From: an uncultured Lysobacterales bacterium
GTDB lineage: Bacteria > Pseudomonadota > Gammaproteobacteria > Xanthomonadales > SZUA-36
Assembly: GCA_937924405.1 (NCBI GenBank)
Contig: CALDVW010000043.1
Coordinates: forward strand, 1 to 64,000
Direction: 5' to 3'
Length of the DNA stretch: 64,000 nt
The notes beneath the pieces were generated by a model, which had not been told where the DNA came from, made no database searches, and saw only the letters and a program-made list of their open reading frames with translations. The translations under genes and the position numbers were made by a program. How positions within the stretch are numbered: the stretch's first letter is position 1; the number at the start of each line of letters is the position of its first letter. Shown in pieces: positions 27,319 to 39,599 of this stretch.

Positions 27319-27912
27319 GTGAGCCCCTTTTCTGAACGGCCGCTTTCAGCCATCGAACCGGTCATTGTGCGCAATCATCTGTCCTACGTTGCGCGGCTGA
27401 AGCCCAGAGAACCTGCCACCATAGATTTAGCCGTTATTCACTGCACAGAATTACCGGACCGGACTGCAGCACGAAAATTCGGTGAAGAGATTCATTACCC
27501 TGAATCGGGCACAGGAAATTCAGGACATTACTACATAGAACAGAATGGGGGGATTGAACAATGGGTTCCAGAGGACCGGGTTGCCCATCATGTCCGGGGT
27601 TTCAATGAACGCAGCATCGGGATCGAACTCGATAACAGAGGACGTTACCCATCATGGTTCGATTCCCGCCAACAGAAAATGACAGAACGCTATACCCTGC
27701 CGCAGTTAAACAGCCTGATCGGTCTTATTAACCGGTTAAGCGTGCAGCTGCCTTCGTTGCAGTGGATCGCGGGGCATGAAGATCTCGACAGGACACGGAT
27801 ACCCTCGACAGACAACCCGTCTGTATTTGTAAATCGAAAAATGGACCCCGGACCGCAGTTTCCATGGAAGGAAGTTATCCCACTGATAAATCTGAAGGTA
27901 TTCAGTCATTAA
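27319..27912 (+). CDS. ampD: N-acetylmuramoyl-L-alanine amidase, AmpD-like
   Basis: Zinc amidase that cleaves anhydro-muropeptides in the cytoplasm during cell-wall recycling. 197 residues, starting at GTG 27319. Zinc ligands are visible: His in AVIHCTELPD, His in VPEDRVAHHVRG and the late HEDLDRTR; the substrate loop NSGHYYIEQNGGIEQWVPED is present. No signal peptide is seen, as for AmpD. An AmiD-like role is possible given sequence divergence. Confidence 0.78.
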   Translation: MSPFSERPLSAIEPVIVRNHLSYVARLKPREPATIDLAVIHCTELPDRTAARKFGEEIHYPESGTGNSGHYYIEQNGGIEQWVPEDRVAHHVRGFNERSIGIELDNRGRYPSWFDSRQQKMTERYTLPQLNSLIGLINRLSVQLPSLQWIAGHEDLDRTRIPSTDNPSVFVNRKMDPGPQFPWKEVIPLINLKVFSH

Positions 27913-27944
27913 CGGCGTCTCGTTTCCCGGCACCAGGTGGCAGA

Positions 27945-28256
27945 TCAGTCCCGCGTACCAACCTTGATTCCGGCAACAACGCCACGGTAAATAAGTATCA
28001 CCCGTTCCAGGCTGCGTTTGCTTTTTTGGTAATACCAGCGTTCAACCCGTGTTTTCTGAAGAACGCCTTCGATTTTGATTTTTGCGTAACCCCTGTCCTT
28101 GTAACCGGGTTCACCGCAAACCCTGATGACGTCGCGGCTGGAATCGCCTGTTCTGATCAGCTTGCGGCCGCAACGGTAACTGTCCGCCGAAAGATTTTCA
28201 ATGATCGTAAAACCAAACAAAGAGATGATTATCACAACTGAGGATATGACTCGCAT
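27945..28256 (-). CDS. DUF2845 family secreted protein
   Basis: 103 residues with an N-terminal signal (VVIIISLFGFTIIENLSA) and a small domain starting YRCGRKLIRTGDSSRDVIRVCGEP, characteristic of DUF2845; its two cysteines may form a disulfide in the periplasm. Function unknown. Convergent with ampD. Confidence 0.75.
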   Translation of the reverse strand: MRVISSVVIIISLFGFTIIENLSADSYRCGRKLIRTGDSSRDVIRVCGEPGYKDRGYAKIKIEGVLQKTRVERWYYQKSKRSLERVILIYRGVVAGIKVGTRD

Positions 28257-28344
28257 GGCCAGAGAATAGACGAAATATCAGGTACTGATCAGTAGTATAT
28301 TTCGCAGTTTTTTGTAGGAAAACCGCACCGGTTCCTTCAGGCAC

Positions 28345-28466
28345 TCAAATATAGCGGTAACCCATACCGTAAACTGACTCTATCAGGTCGAGCCCACCGG
28401 AAGCCGTGTACAGTTTTTTCTCAGGTTCTTTACCTGTTGGGAATACTGATAACGGGAAAGGACGCC
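28345..28466 (-). pseudogene. Remnant of an OmpR-type winged-helix response regulator C terminus
   Basis: Reading the minus strand, VLSRYQYSQQVKNLRK in one frame continues as KLYTASGGLDLIESVYGMG then YRYI and a stop at 28345 in another. Together they resemble the end of an OmpR/PhoB-type DNA-binding domain, where helix 3 (...ISRLRKKL) is followed by the beta hairpin (IETVYGxGYRx). The break falls in a run of six A (T on the plus strand, 28414-28419); one more A would join the frames. The receiver domain and the first part of the winged helix are absent, and cmoB begins right after, so even a repaired frame would be a fragment. Confidence 0.55.
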
Positions 28467-28500
28467 GCGGTGGAGGCCATCACGAGCTGGATTGCTCCGG

Positions 28501-29460
28501 CTAGCTCCTGGCGATAACGATGGCCCGAACAGGCGCCGGCAACCCCTCCACGGTCTGAGACGTATCCGAGGGGTCAAGGGCTTGTTCGAGTGATTCGAAC
28601 CGCATCCAGTCCGTGGTTCTCTGTTCCAGGGAAGTGGTGGGCGTCACGTCCACCACTTCAATATTTTCAAAACCCGCCTCCTCTACCCATTGCAGCAGAC
28701 AATCCGTGCCGGGAATGGCCCAGACGTTGCGCATTCGGGCATAGCGGCTATCCGGTACCAGTAAATCTTCCTCCATACCCTCTGGCAGCACCAGGGTCTC
28801 CAATACCATGCTGCCGCCGGTTTTCAGCAGGGAGTGGATTCGCTGTAAATGATGTGCCGGATCTTTGCGGTGATAGAGCACACCCATGCTGAACACCGTG
28901 TCCAGATCCACGGCGATTTCCGGTAGCTCTTCTATACCCAGAGGCAGTACGTAATTCGGAATACCGCCTGAAAAATGACGGCAAGCCAGCCACTGCATGA
29001 CATAAAGCAAGGTCGGATCGATGCCGACGACCAATTCTGCACCGGCCCCCAGCATGCGCAGACCGAAGTAGCCGTTACCGCAGCCGATATCTAGAACGCG
29101 CTGCCCATGCAGGTCGATATGCGGCGCCAGCCGCCCCCACTTCCAGTCTGAACGCCACTCGGTATCCAGGGTCAGGCCACCCAGGCACAAGGGGCCCTTC
29201 CTCCAGGGGTGCAGCTCCATCAGGGCCTCCCGCAAGCCGTGCTGGTCCGAAACGCTGCAACCCAGCTCCGGAGCCGGCTGGTTCAATAAGGCGCCGGCCC
29301 GGACTTGGGGTAAGGCGTCAAGCGCCGCACGCCACCGGGGCAGGTCTCCATGCCGATGATCGCGCAACTTCGTTTCCGCCAGGGCGCATACCTCAGCCAG
29401 CCACTTGCTGTTTTTCCAGCGTGACCGGAGAGAGCCATAGAGCATTTTGTTGCGGCTCAT
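28501..29460 (-). CDS. cmoB: tRNA U34 carboxymethyltransferase CmoB
   Basis: Converts 5-hydroxyuridine at tRNA position 34 to 5-carboxymethoxyuridine using carboxy-SAM. 319 residues; the N-terminal helical part carries WRKGPLCLGGLTLDTEWRSD and the Rossmann domain has VLDIGCGNGYFGLRML. The stretch FSMGVLYHRKDP is typical of CmoB. The usual partner cmoA, which makes carboxy-SAM, is not adjacent and may be elsewhere. Confidence 0.92.
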   Translation of the reverse strand: MSRNKMLYGSLRSRWKNSKWLAEVCALAETKLRDHRHGDLPRWRAALDALPQVRAGALLNQPAPELGCSVSDQHGLREALMELHPWRKGPLCLGGLTLDTEWRSDWKWGRLAPHIDLHGQRVLDIGCGNGYFGLRMLGAGAELVVGIDPTLLYVMQWLACRHFSGGIPNYVLPLGIEELPEIAVDLDTVFSMGVLYHRKDPAHHLQRIHSLLKTGGSMVLETLVLPEGMEEDLLVPDSRYARMRNVWAIPGTDCLLQWVEEAGFENIEVVDVTPTTSLEQRTTDWMRFESLEQALDPSDTSQTVEGLPAPVRAIVIARS

Positions 29461-29633
29461 CCGGTAATTTCCTCACCCGGGTAGTCTAAGTGCGTCAATC
29501 TTCTCATTTCGTGACTTTTGGCGCATTCCGTTTGCCAGTCCTTCTGCTATCTTTTCAATGGGAGAAAATTCCTGCAACCACAAGGCATCAAAGGGGGTTC
29601 AGGAACTGCTTATTGCCAGTTGCGGAGGTCACC

Positions 29634-30563
29634 ATGTTAGACAGCGTATTGATTTGGGCGGTCGTTGCGGCCGTACTCGGCATTACTGTCGTTCGCACCG
29701 CAGTCATCATCGTGCACCAGGGTTACGAATATACACTCGAGCGATTTGGCCGTTACCAGTCAACGATGCGCCCCGGCTTTCATTTCATCATTCCATTTGT
29801 GAACCGCGTCGGTCACAAGGTCAACATGATGGAGCGTGTGCTGGATGTGCCGTCGCAGGAAGTGATTTCAAAAGACAACGCCTTGTTGACCGTAGACGGA
29901 GTCGTGTTTTTCCAGGTGCTGGATGCAGCCAAGGCCGCCTATGAAGTATTTCGCCTGGAACATGCGATCCTGAACCTCACGATGACGAATATTCGTACGG
30001 TATTGGGTTCGTTGGATCTGGATGATGCACTTTCCAAGCGTGACGACATCAACGCCCGGTTGTTAATGGTGGTCGATGAAGCGACTACGCCCTGGGGTGT
30101 CAAGGTGACCCGAATCGAGATCAAGGATATCAGCCCACCCAGGGACCTGGTGGAATCAATGGCCAGACAGATGAAAGCCGAGCGTGAAAAACGGGCGACC
30201 ATTCTCGAAGCCGAGGGTACGCGTCAAGCCGAAATTCTGGAAGCTGAGGGCCTGAAGCAGGCTGCAATCCTGCAAGCAGAGGGCCGCAAGGAGGCTGCTT
30301 TCCGCGATGCTGAGGCCCGGGAACGACTGGCTGAGGCCGAAGCGCGCGCCACCTCAATGGTTTCTGAAGCGATTGCAAGCGGCGATATCCAGGCCGTGAA
30401 CTATTTCGTGGCGCAAAAGTATGTTGAAGCACTGAGTGATTTTGCAACTGGAACAAACACCAAGACTTTGCTGCTGCCGATGGAAGCCACCGGCATTCTT
30501 TCCAGCCTGGCAGGTATCACTGAAGTAGCAAAACAGGCATTCAGTAAGGACGACAGCCAGTGA
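29634..30563 (+). CDS. SPFH/band-7 domain protein (stomatin/QmcA-like)
   Basis: Membrane scaffold protein of 309 residues from ATG 29634, which has GGAGG-like GCGGAGGT just upstream; a longer frame from 29490 lacks this. An N-terminal membrane helix ([17 protein letters not shown]) precedes the SPFH domain ([19 protein letters not shown]), then a coiled coil of AEG-rich repeats ([15 protein letters not shown]). Found 10 bases before an NfeD-like gene, the pairing known for this family. The pair is thought to organise membrane microdomains and protease access; the exact role is not settled. Confidence 0.85.
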   Translation: MLDSVLIWAVVAAVLGITVVRTAVIIVHQGYEYTLERFGRYQSTMRPGFHFIIPFVNRVGHKVNMMERVLDVPSQEVISKDNALLTVDGVVFFQVLDAAKAAYEVFRLEHAILNLTMTNIRTVLGSLDLDDALSKRDDINARLLMVVDEATTPWGVKVTRIEIKDISPPRDLVESMARQMKAEREKRATILEAEGTRQAEILEAEGLKQAAILQAEGRKEAAFRDAEARERLAEAEARATSMVSEAIASGDIQAVNYFVAQKYVEALSDFATGTNTKTLLLPMEATGILSSLAGITEVAKQAFSKDDSQ

Positions 30564-30573
30564 GGGCAGCGTG

Positions 30574-31026
30574 ATGGATTGGTTGCAACATATCGTATTC
30601 TGGCACTGGTGGATCCTGGCAGGCATGCTGCTCATCCTGGAGCTGACCTCACCCGTTTTCTTTTTCCTGTGGCTTGGCTTTTCCGCCGCCGCCGTAGGAT
30701 TCCTGCTGCTGGTGTTTCCCAACATCCCGATTGAGGCTCAACTCGTTCTGTTCGGCATGCTTTCCGTTGTTGCGGTGCTGGCCTGGCGGCGTTACCGGGA
30801 ACAACATCCCCCGGTTTCCGACCAGCCGCTTTTGAATCAAAGGGGGCAACAGTACACGGGGCGGGTATTTACCCTGGATCACGCTATCGTCAACGGCATC
30901 GGCAAGATTGAGGTTGATGACTCCACCTGGCGGGTCAAGGGCCCTGATCTACCGGCAGGTACGCCTGTGCGCGTCACCGGAGTCGACGGCGTTATTTTCA
31001 TTGTAGAGAGCGCGGAACCCTCCTGA
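30574..31026 (+). CDS. NfeD-like membrane protein (short form)
   Basis: 150 residues from ATG 30574 (GTG 30571 precedes it). Two or three membrane helices (WWILAGMLLILELTSPVFFF and following) are succeeded by a C-terminal OB-fold domain (GRVFTLDHAIVNGIGKIEVDD). This is the short NfeD form that lacks the protease domain. It partners with the SPFH gene directly upstream. Confidence 0.83.
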   Translation: MDWLQHIVFWHWWILAGMLLILELTSPVFFFLWLGFSAAAVGFLLLVFPNIPIEAQLVLFGMLSVVAVLAWRRYREQHPPVSDQPLLNQRGQQYTGRVFTLDHAIVNGIGKIEVDDSTWRVKGPDLPAGTPVRVTGVDGVIFIVESAEPS

Positions 31027-31105
31027 AACGGCTATACTAGCTGGCTTGAATTTTCCGGCGTAAGGTCGAATTTCGGTTTCCTTATCGCCGTATCCAACCC
31101 GGCTG

Positions 31106-32008
31106 ATGGCAATGACTTTTCAGGATTTTATAAAAACACTCGAGGCTTACTGGTCCGATCAGGGCTGTGCACTGGTGCAGCCGCTTGATCTCGAGGTCGG
31201 CGCAGGTACCTTTCACCCGGCTACTTTCCTTCGTTCGATTGGCCCTGAGCCCTGGAGCGCAGCGTATGTGCAGCCCAGCCGGCGACCCACCGACGGGCGC
31301 TATGGTGAAAATCCCAACCGGCTGCAGCACTATTACCAGTACCAGGTCGTGATGAAGCCCTCACCGGAAAACTTCCAGGAGCTCTATCTCGGATCGCTGG
31401 AAGCCGTCGGTATCGATCTTCATGTCCATGACATCCGCTTTGTGGAGGATAATTGGGAGTCTCCGACACTGGGTGCCTGGGGCCTGGGCTGGGAGGTCTG
31501 GCTGAACGGAATGGAAGTGACTCAATTTACCTATTTTCAGCAAGCCGGCGGTCTTGAATGCAGGCCGGTCATGGGGGAAATCACTTATGGCGCCGAACGC
31601 CTCGCAATGTACCTGCAGCAAGTGGACAGTGTCTACGACCTGGTCTGGACCCGGAACAAAGGCCGAACTGTAACCTATGGTGAGGTCTTTCATCAGAACG
31701 AAGTAGAACAATCGCGCTATAACTTTGAACACGCTGACACCGAAGCCCTGTTCCAGTGGTTCGATACCTGTGAAAGAGAAGCGCGCAAGCTGGTTGATCT
31801 GGACCTTCCACTGCCCGCGTATGAGCAGGTTCTCAAGGCCTCACATACTTTCAACCTGCTCGATGCACGTAGGGCGATCTCCGTCACCGAGCGGCAACGG
31901 TTCATCCTGAGGGTGCGGGACCTTTCCCGCCGGGTTGCAGAAAGTTACTACAACAGCCGCGAAGCGCTTGGATTTCCCGCTCTCGAAGACAGCGGAGTCG
32001 GAGCATAA
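31106..32008 (+). CDS. glyQ: Glycyl-tRNA synthetase alpha subunit
   Basis: Class II aminoacyl-tRNA synthetase subunit of the bacterial alpha2beta2 type, 300 residues, full length. Typical blocks: [19 protein letters not shown] at the start, [20 protein letters not shown], and [20 protein letters not shown]. The alpha subunit carries the active site for glycyl adenylate. glyS follows after 4 bases. Confidence 0.97.
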   Translation: MAMTFQDFIKTLEAYWSDQGCALVQPLDLEVGAGTFHPATFLRSIGPEPWSAAYVQPSRRPTDGRYGENPNRLQHYYQYQVVMKPSPENFQELYLGSLEAVGIDLHVHDIRFVEDNWESPTLGAWGLGWEVWLNGMEVTQFTYFQQAGGLECRPVMGEITYGAERLAMYLQQVDSVYDLVWTRNKGRTVTYGEVFHQNEVEQSRYNFEHADTEALFQWFDTCEREARKLVDLDLPLPAYEQVLKASHTFNLLDARRAISVTERQRFILRVRDLSRRVAESYYNSREALGFPALEDSGVGA

Positions 32009-32012
32009 AATC

Positions 32013-34106
32013 ATGAAAAAACAATCGGATACACTGATTGAAAAAGCCGACCTGTTGATTGAGCTTGGCTGTGAAGAACTTCCGCCCAAAGTACTGGATA
32101 AGATCCGGGAAGCTTTTTTCGATGCTCTGTGTTCCGGCCTCGAGAAAGATCATATATCTTTCGATGCGAGTGACAGTCATAGTTATTCCAGCCCCCGGCG
32201 CCTGGCCATTTTGTTGCGTAATGTGGCATCCGGGCAAGCTGATCAGAGTCAGGATCGCCGTGGCCCGGCAACCAGTGCCGCTTTTGATTCCGAGGGTAAA
32301 CCCACCGGCGCCGCGACCGGCTTTGCCAGGTCAGTGGGGAAGGAGGTTTCCGAGCTCGAAACAATTGCCACAGACAAGGGCGAGTGGCTTCATACCCGCG
32401 TTCATCTGCCAGGCAAGCCTCTTGCAGAGTTGATTTTTCCCATATTGGAACAGGCCATCAGGCATTTGCCAGTGCCCAGGCCGATGCGCTGGGCAAACCA
32501 TGATTTCAGCTTTATCAGGCCGGTTCACTGGTTGGTCGTGATGCATGGAAGCCGCATTCTTAACGGCTCCTTGCTGGGCCAACACGCCTCGAACCACACA
32601 CGTGGTCACCGCGTCCATTCACCAGGCCCGCACCTCCTTGCCTGTGCATCTGATTATCTGGATGTTCTGGAACAGGCCTGCGTCCTGGCCGACCAGGCGC
32701 AAAGAAAATCCCGCATCAGGGAATTGTTGTTGGAGGCGAACCCTGATGTCTACATTGACAGCGAGCTCCTGGAGGAGGTCAATAATCTTGTCGAGTGGCC
32801 CGTAGCAGTTCCATGCTCATTTGAAGAGGAATTTCTGAAAGTACCGCATGCCGCGCTGATAGCCAGCATGCAGGATCATCAGAAATTTTTTCCGGTGCGC
32901 GACGAAACCAGTACAGACCGGGTGACCAACCAGTTCATTGCCATATCCAACATTGAAAGCACGCAGACACAGTCTGTTCGAGAGGGTTACGAGCGGGTGA
33001 TCCGGCCCCGGCTCGCAGATGCCCGATTTTTTTTGGAGCAGGACAAAAAAGAACCCCTGGAGTCCTATTTACCATTGCTCGATCGTGTGATATTTCAAAA
33101 GAAGATAGGTACTGTTGGTGACAAATCAAGAAGAATAGCCAATATATCGGCGAGATTAGAAGAAATTGTTGTTGGGGATATGGGCTTTTCCGGTCAGGCT
33201 GGCCGTCTGGCGAAATGTGACTTGATGACTCAAATGGTGGGTGAATTTCCTGAACTACAAGGTGTCATGGGGGAAATTTACGCTCTTTCATCCGGAGAGG
33301 CGGATGAGGTGGCTGAAGCCATTGGAGAGCATTATTTGCCGCGTTTTGCCGGTGATGATATTCCATCTTCAATGGCCGGCAGGCTCATCAGTATTGCCGA
33401 CCGAGTCGATACCCTGGTTGGGATCTTTGCTGCCGGCTTACGCCCCAGCGGCAACAAAGACCCGTTTGCCCTTCGCCGCGCCGCCCTCGGGTTGGTCAGG
33501 ATTCTGCTCGAGGCGGAGATCGGCCTGCCTCTGAATCAACTGCTGGCCATTGCAGCTGAAGAGCTTGCCGACCAGGTAGAGGTTGAGCCCGCCCTGCTTC
33601 AGGAGGTGCGAGATTTCGTTATAGAGCGTCTCAGGCATTACTACCGCGAGCAAGGACATGGCGCCACCCTGATCAGTGCAGTTTTCAATTCCGGCTGGGA
33701 CACCCTGCCGGATCTCGAAGAAAGACTAAAGGCACTATCCGGATTTATGGGTCAGGAGTCAGCGGAAAGCCTGGCATCAGCAAACAAGAGAATTGGCAAC
33801 ATTCTGCGAAAATCAGAAACGGATATTTCAAATCAAATTGACGAGGATATATTGGTTTTCGACGAAGAACGATTGCTTTTCGACGAAATTATCAACATGG
33901 AAAAGTTGGTGAATCCTCTGCTTGAACGAAGCGATTACCAGGCCAGTCTGAAATTGCTGGCCGGCCTGAGAGATCCCGTGGATAACTTTTTCGACGCCGT
34001 GATGGTCATGGATGAAGATGTTGCCCTCAGAAACAATCGGTTAGCACTTTTGACCCGCGTCAAATCACTTTTTGACCGGATTGCCGACCTTTCGGTCCTG
34101 GCATAG
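32013..34106 (+). CDS. glyS: Glycyl-tRNA synthetase beta subunit
   Basis: 697 residues from ATG 32013, four bases after glyQ. The N terminus (DLLIELGCEELPPKVLD) and the internal HD-like region typical of GlyS are present, with KCDLMTQMVGEFPELQGVMG and ALRRAALGLVRILLE. It binds the tRNA and is required for activity of the alpha2beta2 enzyme. Followed by a GmhB-like remnant gene, in the order known from Pseudomonas-like genomes. Confidence 0.96.
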   Translation: MKKQSDTLIEKADLLIELGCEELPPKVLDKIREAFFDALCSGLEKDHISFDASDSHSYSSPRRLAILLRNVASGQADQSQDRRGPATSAAFDSEGKPTGAATGFARSVGKEVSELETIATDKGEWLHTRVHLPGKPLAELIFPILEQAIRHLPVPRPMRWANHDFSFIRPVHWLVVMHGSRILNGSLLGQHASNHTRGHRVHSPGPHLLACASDYLDVLEQACVLADQAQRKSRIRELLLEANPDVYIDSELLEEVNNLVEWPVAVPCSFEEEFLKVPHAALIASMQDHQKFFPVRDETSTDRVTNQFIAISNIESTQTQSVREGYERVIRPRLADARFFLEQDKKEPLESYLPLLDRVIFQKKIGTVGDKSRRIANISARLEEIVVGDMGFSGQAGRLAKCDLMTQMVGEFPELQGVMGEIYALSSGEADEVAEAIGEHYLPRFAGDDIPSSMAGRLISIADRVDTLVGIFAAGLRPSGNKDPFALRRAALGLVRILLEAEIGLPLNQLLAIAAEELADQVEVEPALLQEVRDFVIERLRHYYREQGHGATLISAVFNSGWDTLPDLEERLKALSGFMGQESAESLASANKRIGNILRKSETDISNQIDEDILVFDEERLLFDEIINMEKLVNPLLERSDYQASLKLLAGLRDPVDNFFDAVMVMDEDVALRNNRLALLTRVKSLFDRIADLSVLA

Positions 34107-34110
34107 AGCA

Positions 34111-37112
<3,002 letters not shown>

Positions 37113-37116
37113 TTAA

Positions 37117-38199
37117 TTATAGCACTTCCCTCACCCGCCCATGTTCCACGTGAAACACTTTATGCCCGTGGATTGTTTCTTGCCCCCTCGCCCCCGTTAC
37201 CCAAACCTGCCCCCCACAAGAAAGGGCTTGCTCGAGGACAGCTTCAAAATGCTTTTCGTCAAACTCTGAAGCAAGATCGTCCAGAAGGATTAACGGTTTA
37301 TCACCGTGCTGGGACAGAATTATGGCCTGGGATATAAGTAACGCCGCTGATAAAATTTTTTGCTCCCCCCTGGAAAGAATAGCCCGGGCCACCGTATTGC
37401 GCCACTTCAATGATATGTCCGCCCGGTGCGGACCCAAACAGGTCATACCCCGCTCCAGATCTCTCTCTCTGCTCAACAACAGGGCTTCTTTAAGGCTTTC
37501 TCCTCTCCACCCCGGTTCATATTCCATATCCACACCGGACAAGTCCTTACTCAGTGTGCCTAACAGGCTTTGAATAATTCCAGATATTTCAGTGAAGTGG
37601 TCTTTTCTCAACCGGGTCAGCCGGGTTCCCGACTCCGACATGACCTCATCCAGACTATCCAGCAGGGTTTCTTGCCTGGAACGTAGTGCGGCATTACGCT
37701 GTTTTAGAATTTTGGAGTAACGCCGCCAGGTGTCCAGAAACTGTTGTTCCACGTGGAACATGCCCCAATCGATGTATTTGCGACGAATTTCCGGGGTACC
37801 ACTGACCAGCAGGTGGCTGTTGGGCTCCATCAACATTAAAGGCATGCTTCTTGTCAGTTGACTGAGTTGAGAAAGCTCCTGGCCGTCTTTTCGCGCCCTC
37901 CAATGATTTCCCGAACGCTCCAGGCCCAAGCGTTGATCTCCGCGCTCCGCGCCTGACGTCTCAGCATATACGCGAAAAGTTTTCTGTTCCGGGCCAACCA
38001 ACTCGCCTGACTGGTTTGTACGAAAAGACCGCCCCCGTGACAGTACGACTATGGACTCTATGACACTGGTTTTCCCAGCGCCGTTTGCGCCATTAAAAAA
38101 ATTGAGCTCATAATCAGGTTCGATTTCCACCTCGACCAGATTCCTGAAATTTTCAATTTTGAGTTTTTTGATTAACAAGGGGTCGCCGACAAGCTTCAA
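37117..38199 (-). CDS. recF: DNA replication and repair protein RecF
   Basis: SMC-like ATPase of 360 residues that helps load RecA at gaps. Walker A NGANGAGKTSVIESIVVLS, signature ILSRGEQKILSAALLISQA and Walker B PLILLDDLASEFDEKH are visible. It lies between dnaN and gyrB with 52 bases after dnaN, the standard order. Confidence 0.95.
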   Translation of the reverse strand: MKLVGDPLLIKKLKIENFRNLVEVEIEPDYELNFFNGANGAGKTSVIESIVVLSRGRSFRTNQSGELVGPEQKTFRVYAETSGAERGDQRLGLERSGNHWRARKDGQELSQLSQLTRSMPLMLMEPNSHLLVSGTPEIRRKYIDWGMFHVEQQFLDTWRRYSKILKQRNAALRSRQETLLDSLDEVMSESGTRLTRLRKDHFTEISGIIQSLLGTLSKDLSGVDMEYEPGWRGESLKEALLLSRERDLERGMTCLGPHRADISLKWRNTVARAILSRGEQKILSAALLISQAIILSQHGDKPLILLDDLASEFDEKHFEAVLEQALSCGGQVWVTGARGQETIHGHKVFHVEHGRVREVL

Positions 38200-38251
38200 T
38201 ACCCTGGTCTGCCAGCTCCACGACTGACAATCACTTAAAAAACCTTTTCAG

Positions 38252-39352
38252 TCAGAGTTTTAACGGCATTACGACGTGTTTGTCATTGCCACCGGCCTCA
38301 CTGGAAATAAGACAACTGCTGTTGGCATCCTTCAGCGCCATCACGACTGAATCACCCTCAATCGCACTCAGGGCATCCAGTAGATAGGTTACGTTAAAGC
38401 CAATGGCGATTTGGTCAAAATTCAGTTCGGCCTCAAGTTCTTCTACCGCCTCTTCATGTTGGGGGTTGTGAGCGACAATTTTTACCGAGCCGGAGGCCGC
38501 CTCGAGACGGACACCGCGGTATTTTTCATTTGAAAGAATGGATGCTCTTTGCAGTGCCAGCATGAAACTGGTCCGGTCAAGACTGATATGACGATCGGTC
38601 CCCTTCGGTATCACTGCCTGGTAATCGGGAAAGCGGCCGTCGATCAATTTGGAGGTAAAAATCACACTTCCCTTGACCAGGCGGACATGGTTCTTCCCAA
38701 GAGCCAGCTCAACCAAGTCTTCGCTGTCCGAGAGCATTCTGGACAACTCCAGCACTCCTTTCCTGGGAATGATCAATTGCCGGTCCTGTGCCACGCCCAG
38801 ATCGGAGGCCGAGTCACAAACGGCAAGGCGGTGCCCGTCCGTTGCAACGGTGGTTAGAGAGCCATCATGAAATTCGAACAGCAACCCGTTGAGATAGTAT
38901 CGGACGTCCTGGTTTGCCATTGAAAATGATGTTTTATCGATAAGTTTTTTTAATTCAACTTCTTGTATTTTAACAGTTTCTAGGGTTTCTACCTGATCGG
39001 TAGCGGGAAACTCGGTAGCCGGCAGTGTGGAGAGTGTGTAGCGGCCCCTGCCCGATGAAAACAGTAGCTTATCCCCTTCCAGGGTTGCGGTAATTTTTAC
39101 CCCTTCTGGCAGTTTTCTTACAATTTCAACGAGCTTTCGGGCGGGTACTGTCGTTTCGCCTTCTGCCTGGACATCAGCTTCAACAGAAGCCACCAACTCC
39201 ACCTCCATATCGGTCCCCGTAATGGACAAGCGGTTTCCTCTGGCAGAAACCAGGAAGTTGGCCAGTACCGGCAGGGTTTGACGTCGCTCAACGACCCCGA
39301 CGACCTGATTGATCGGTTGCAGGAGGGTTTCCTGTTGAATACTGAATTTCAT
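38252..39352 (-). CDS. dnaN: DNA polymerase III beta sliding clamp
   Basis: 366 residues, the normal length, with three clamp domains. The start MKFSIQQETLLQPINQVVGV and the C-terminal VVMPLKL (end of the peptide-binding cleft that receives polymerase and DnaA-regulatory partners) are typical. Follows dnaA with 247 bases between the two; that gap carries candidate origin sequences. Confidence 0.97.
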   Translation of the reverse strand: MKFSIQQETLLQPINQVVGVVERRQTLPVLANFLVSARGNRLSITGTDMEVELVASVEADVQAEGETTVPARKLVEIVRKLPEGVKITATLEGDKLLFSSGRGRYTLSTLPATEFPATDQVETLETVKIQEVELKKLIDKTSFSMANQDVRYYLNGLLFEFHDGSLTTVATDGHRLAVCDSASDLGVAQDRQLIIPRKGVLELSRMLSDSEDLVELALGKNHVRLVKGSVIFTSKLIDGRFPDYQAVIPKGTDRHISLDRTSFMLALQRASILSNEKYRGVRLEAASGSVKIVAHNPQHEEAVEELEAELNFDQIAIGFNVTYLLDALSAIEGDSVVMALKDANSSCLISSEAGGNDKHVVMPLKL

Positions 39353-39599
39353 ATACGCATTCCTTTCAATGATTATTTATATTCTTTAAATATAAGAACA
39401 GTAGTAATAATAACCACGGTGGATAACTTAGTAAGTCAATTATTTTGTTTAAAAACAAATCTTTATTGATAAAAAAAGCAAGCATAAATCAATCTGAAAG
39501 CTGTTTAAACCCTGTGGGTAAAATAAGCTGCATTCGGCTTCCAACGATTATCCACAGCTTTCGCAGGGCTTTTGCACCATGTTATCCCGTTCCGCTTCA
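39353..39599. other. oriC: dnaA-dnaN intergenic region, candidate origin of replication
   Basis: 247 bases with no gene. One perfect DnaA box TTATCCACA lies at 39548-39556, plus two near-boxes on the other strand: GGTGGATAA (39418-39426) and TGTGGGTAA (39513-39521). A very AT-rich stretch (39363-39412 and 39441-39476) could be an unwinding element. Oligo-A/T runs suggest curved DNA. The box number is lower than in Escherichia coli, so the origin may extend to the dnaA-rpmH gap, which has another perfect box. Confidence 0.5.
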
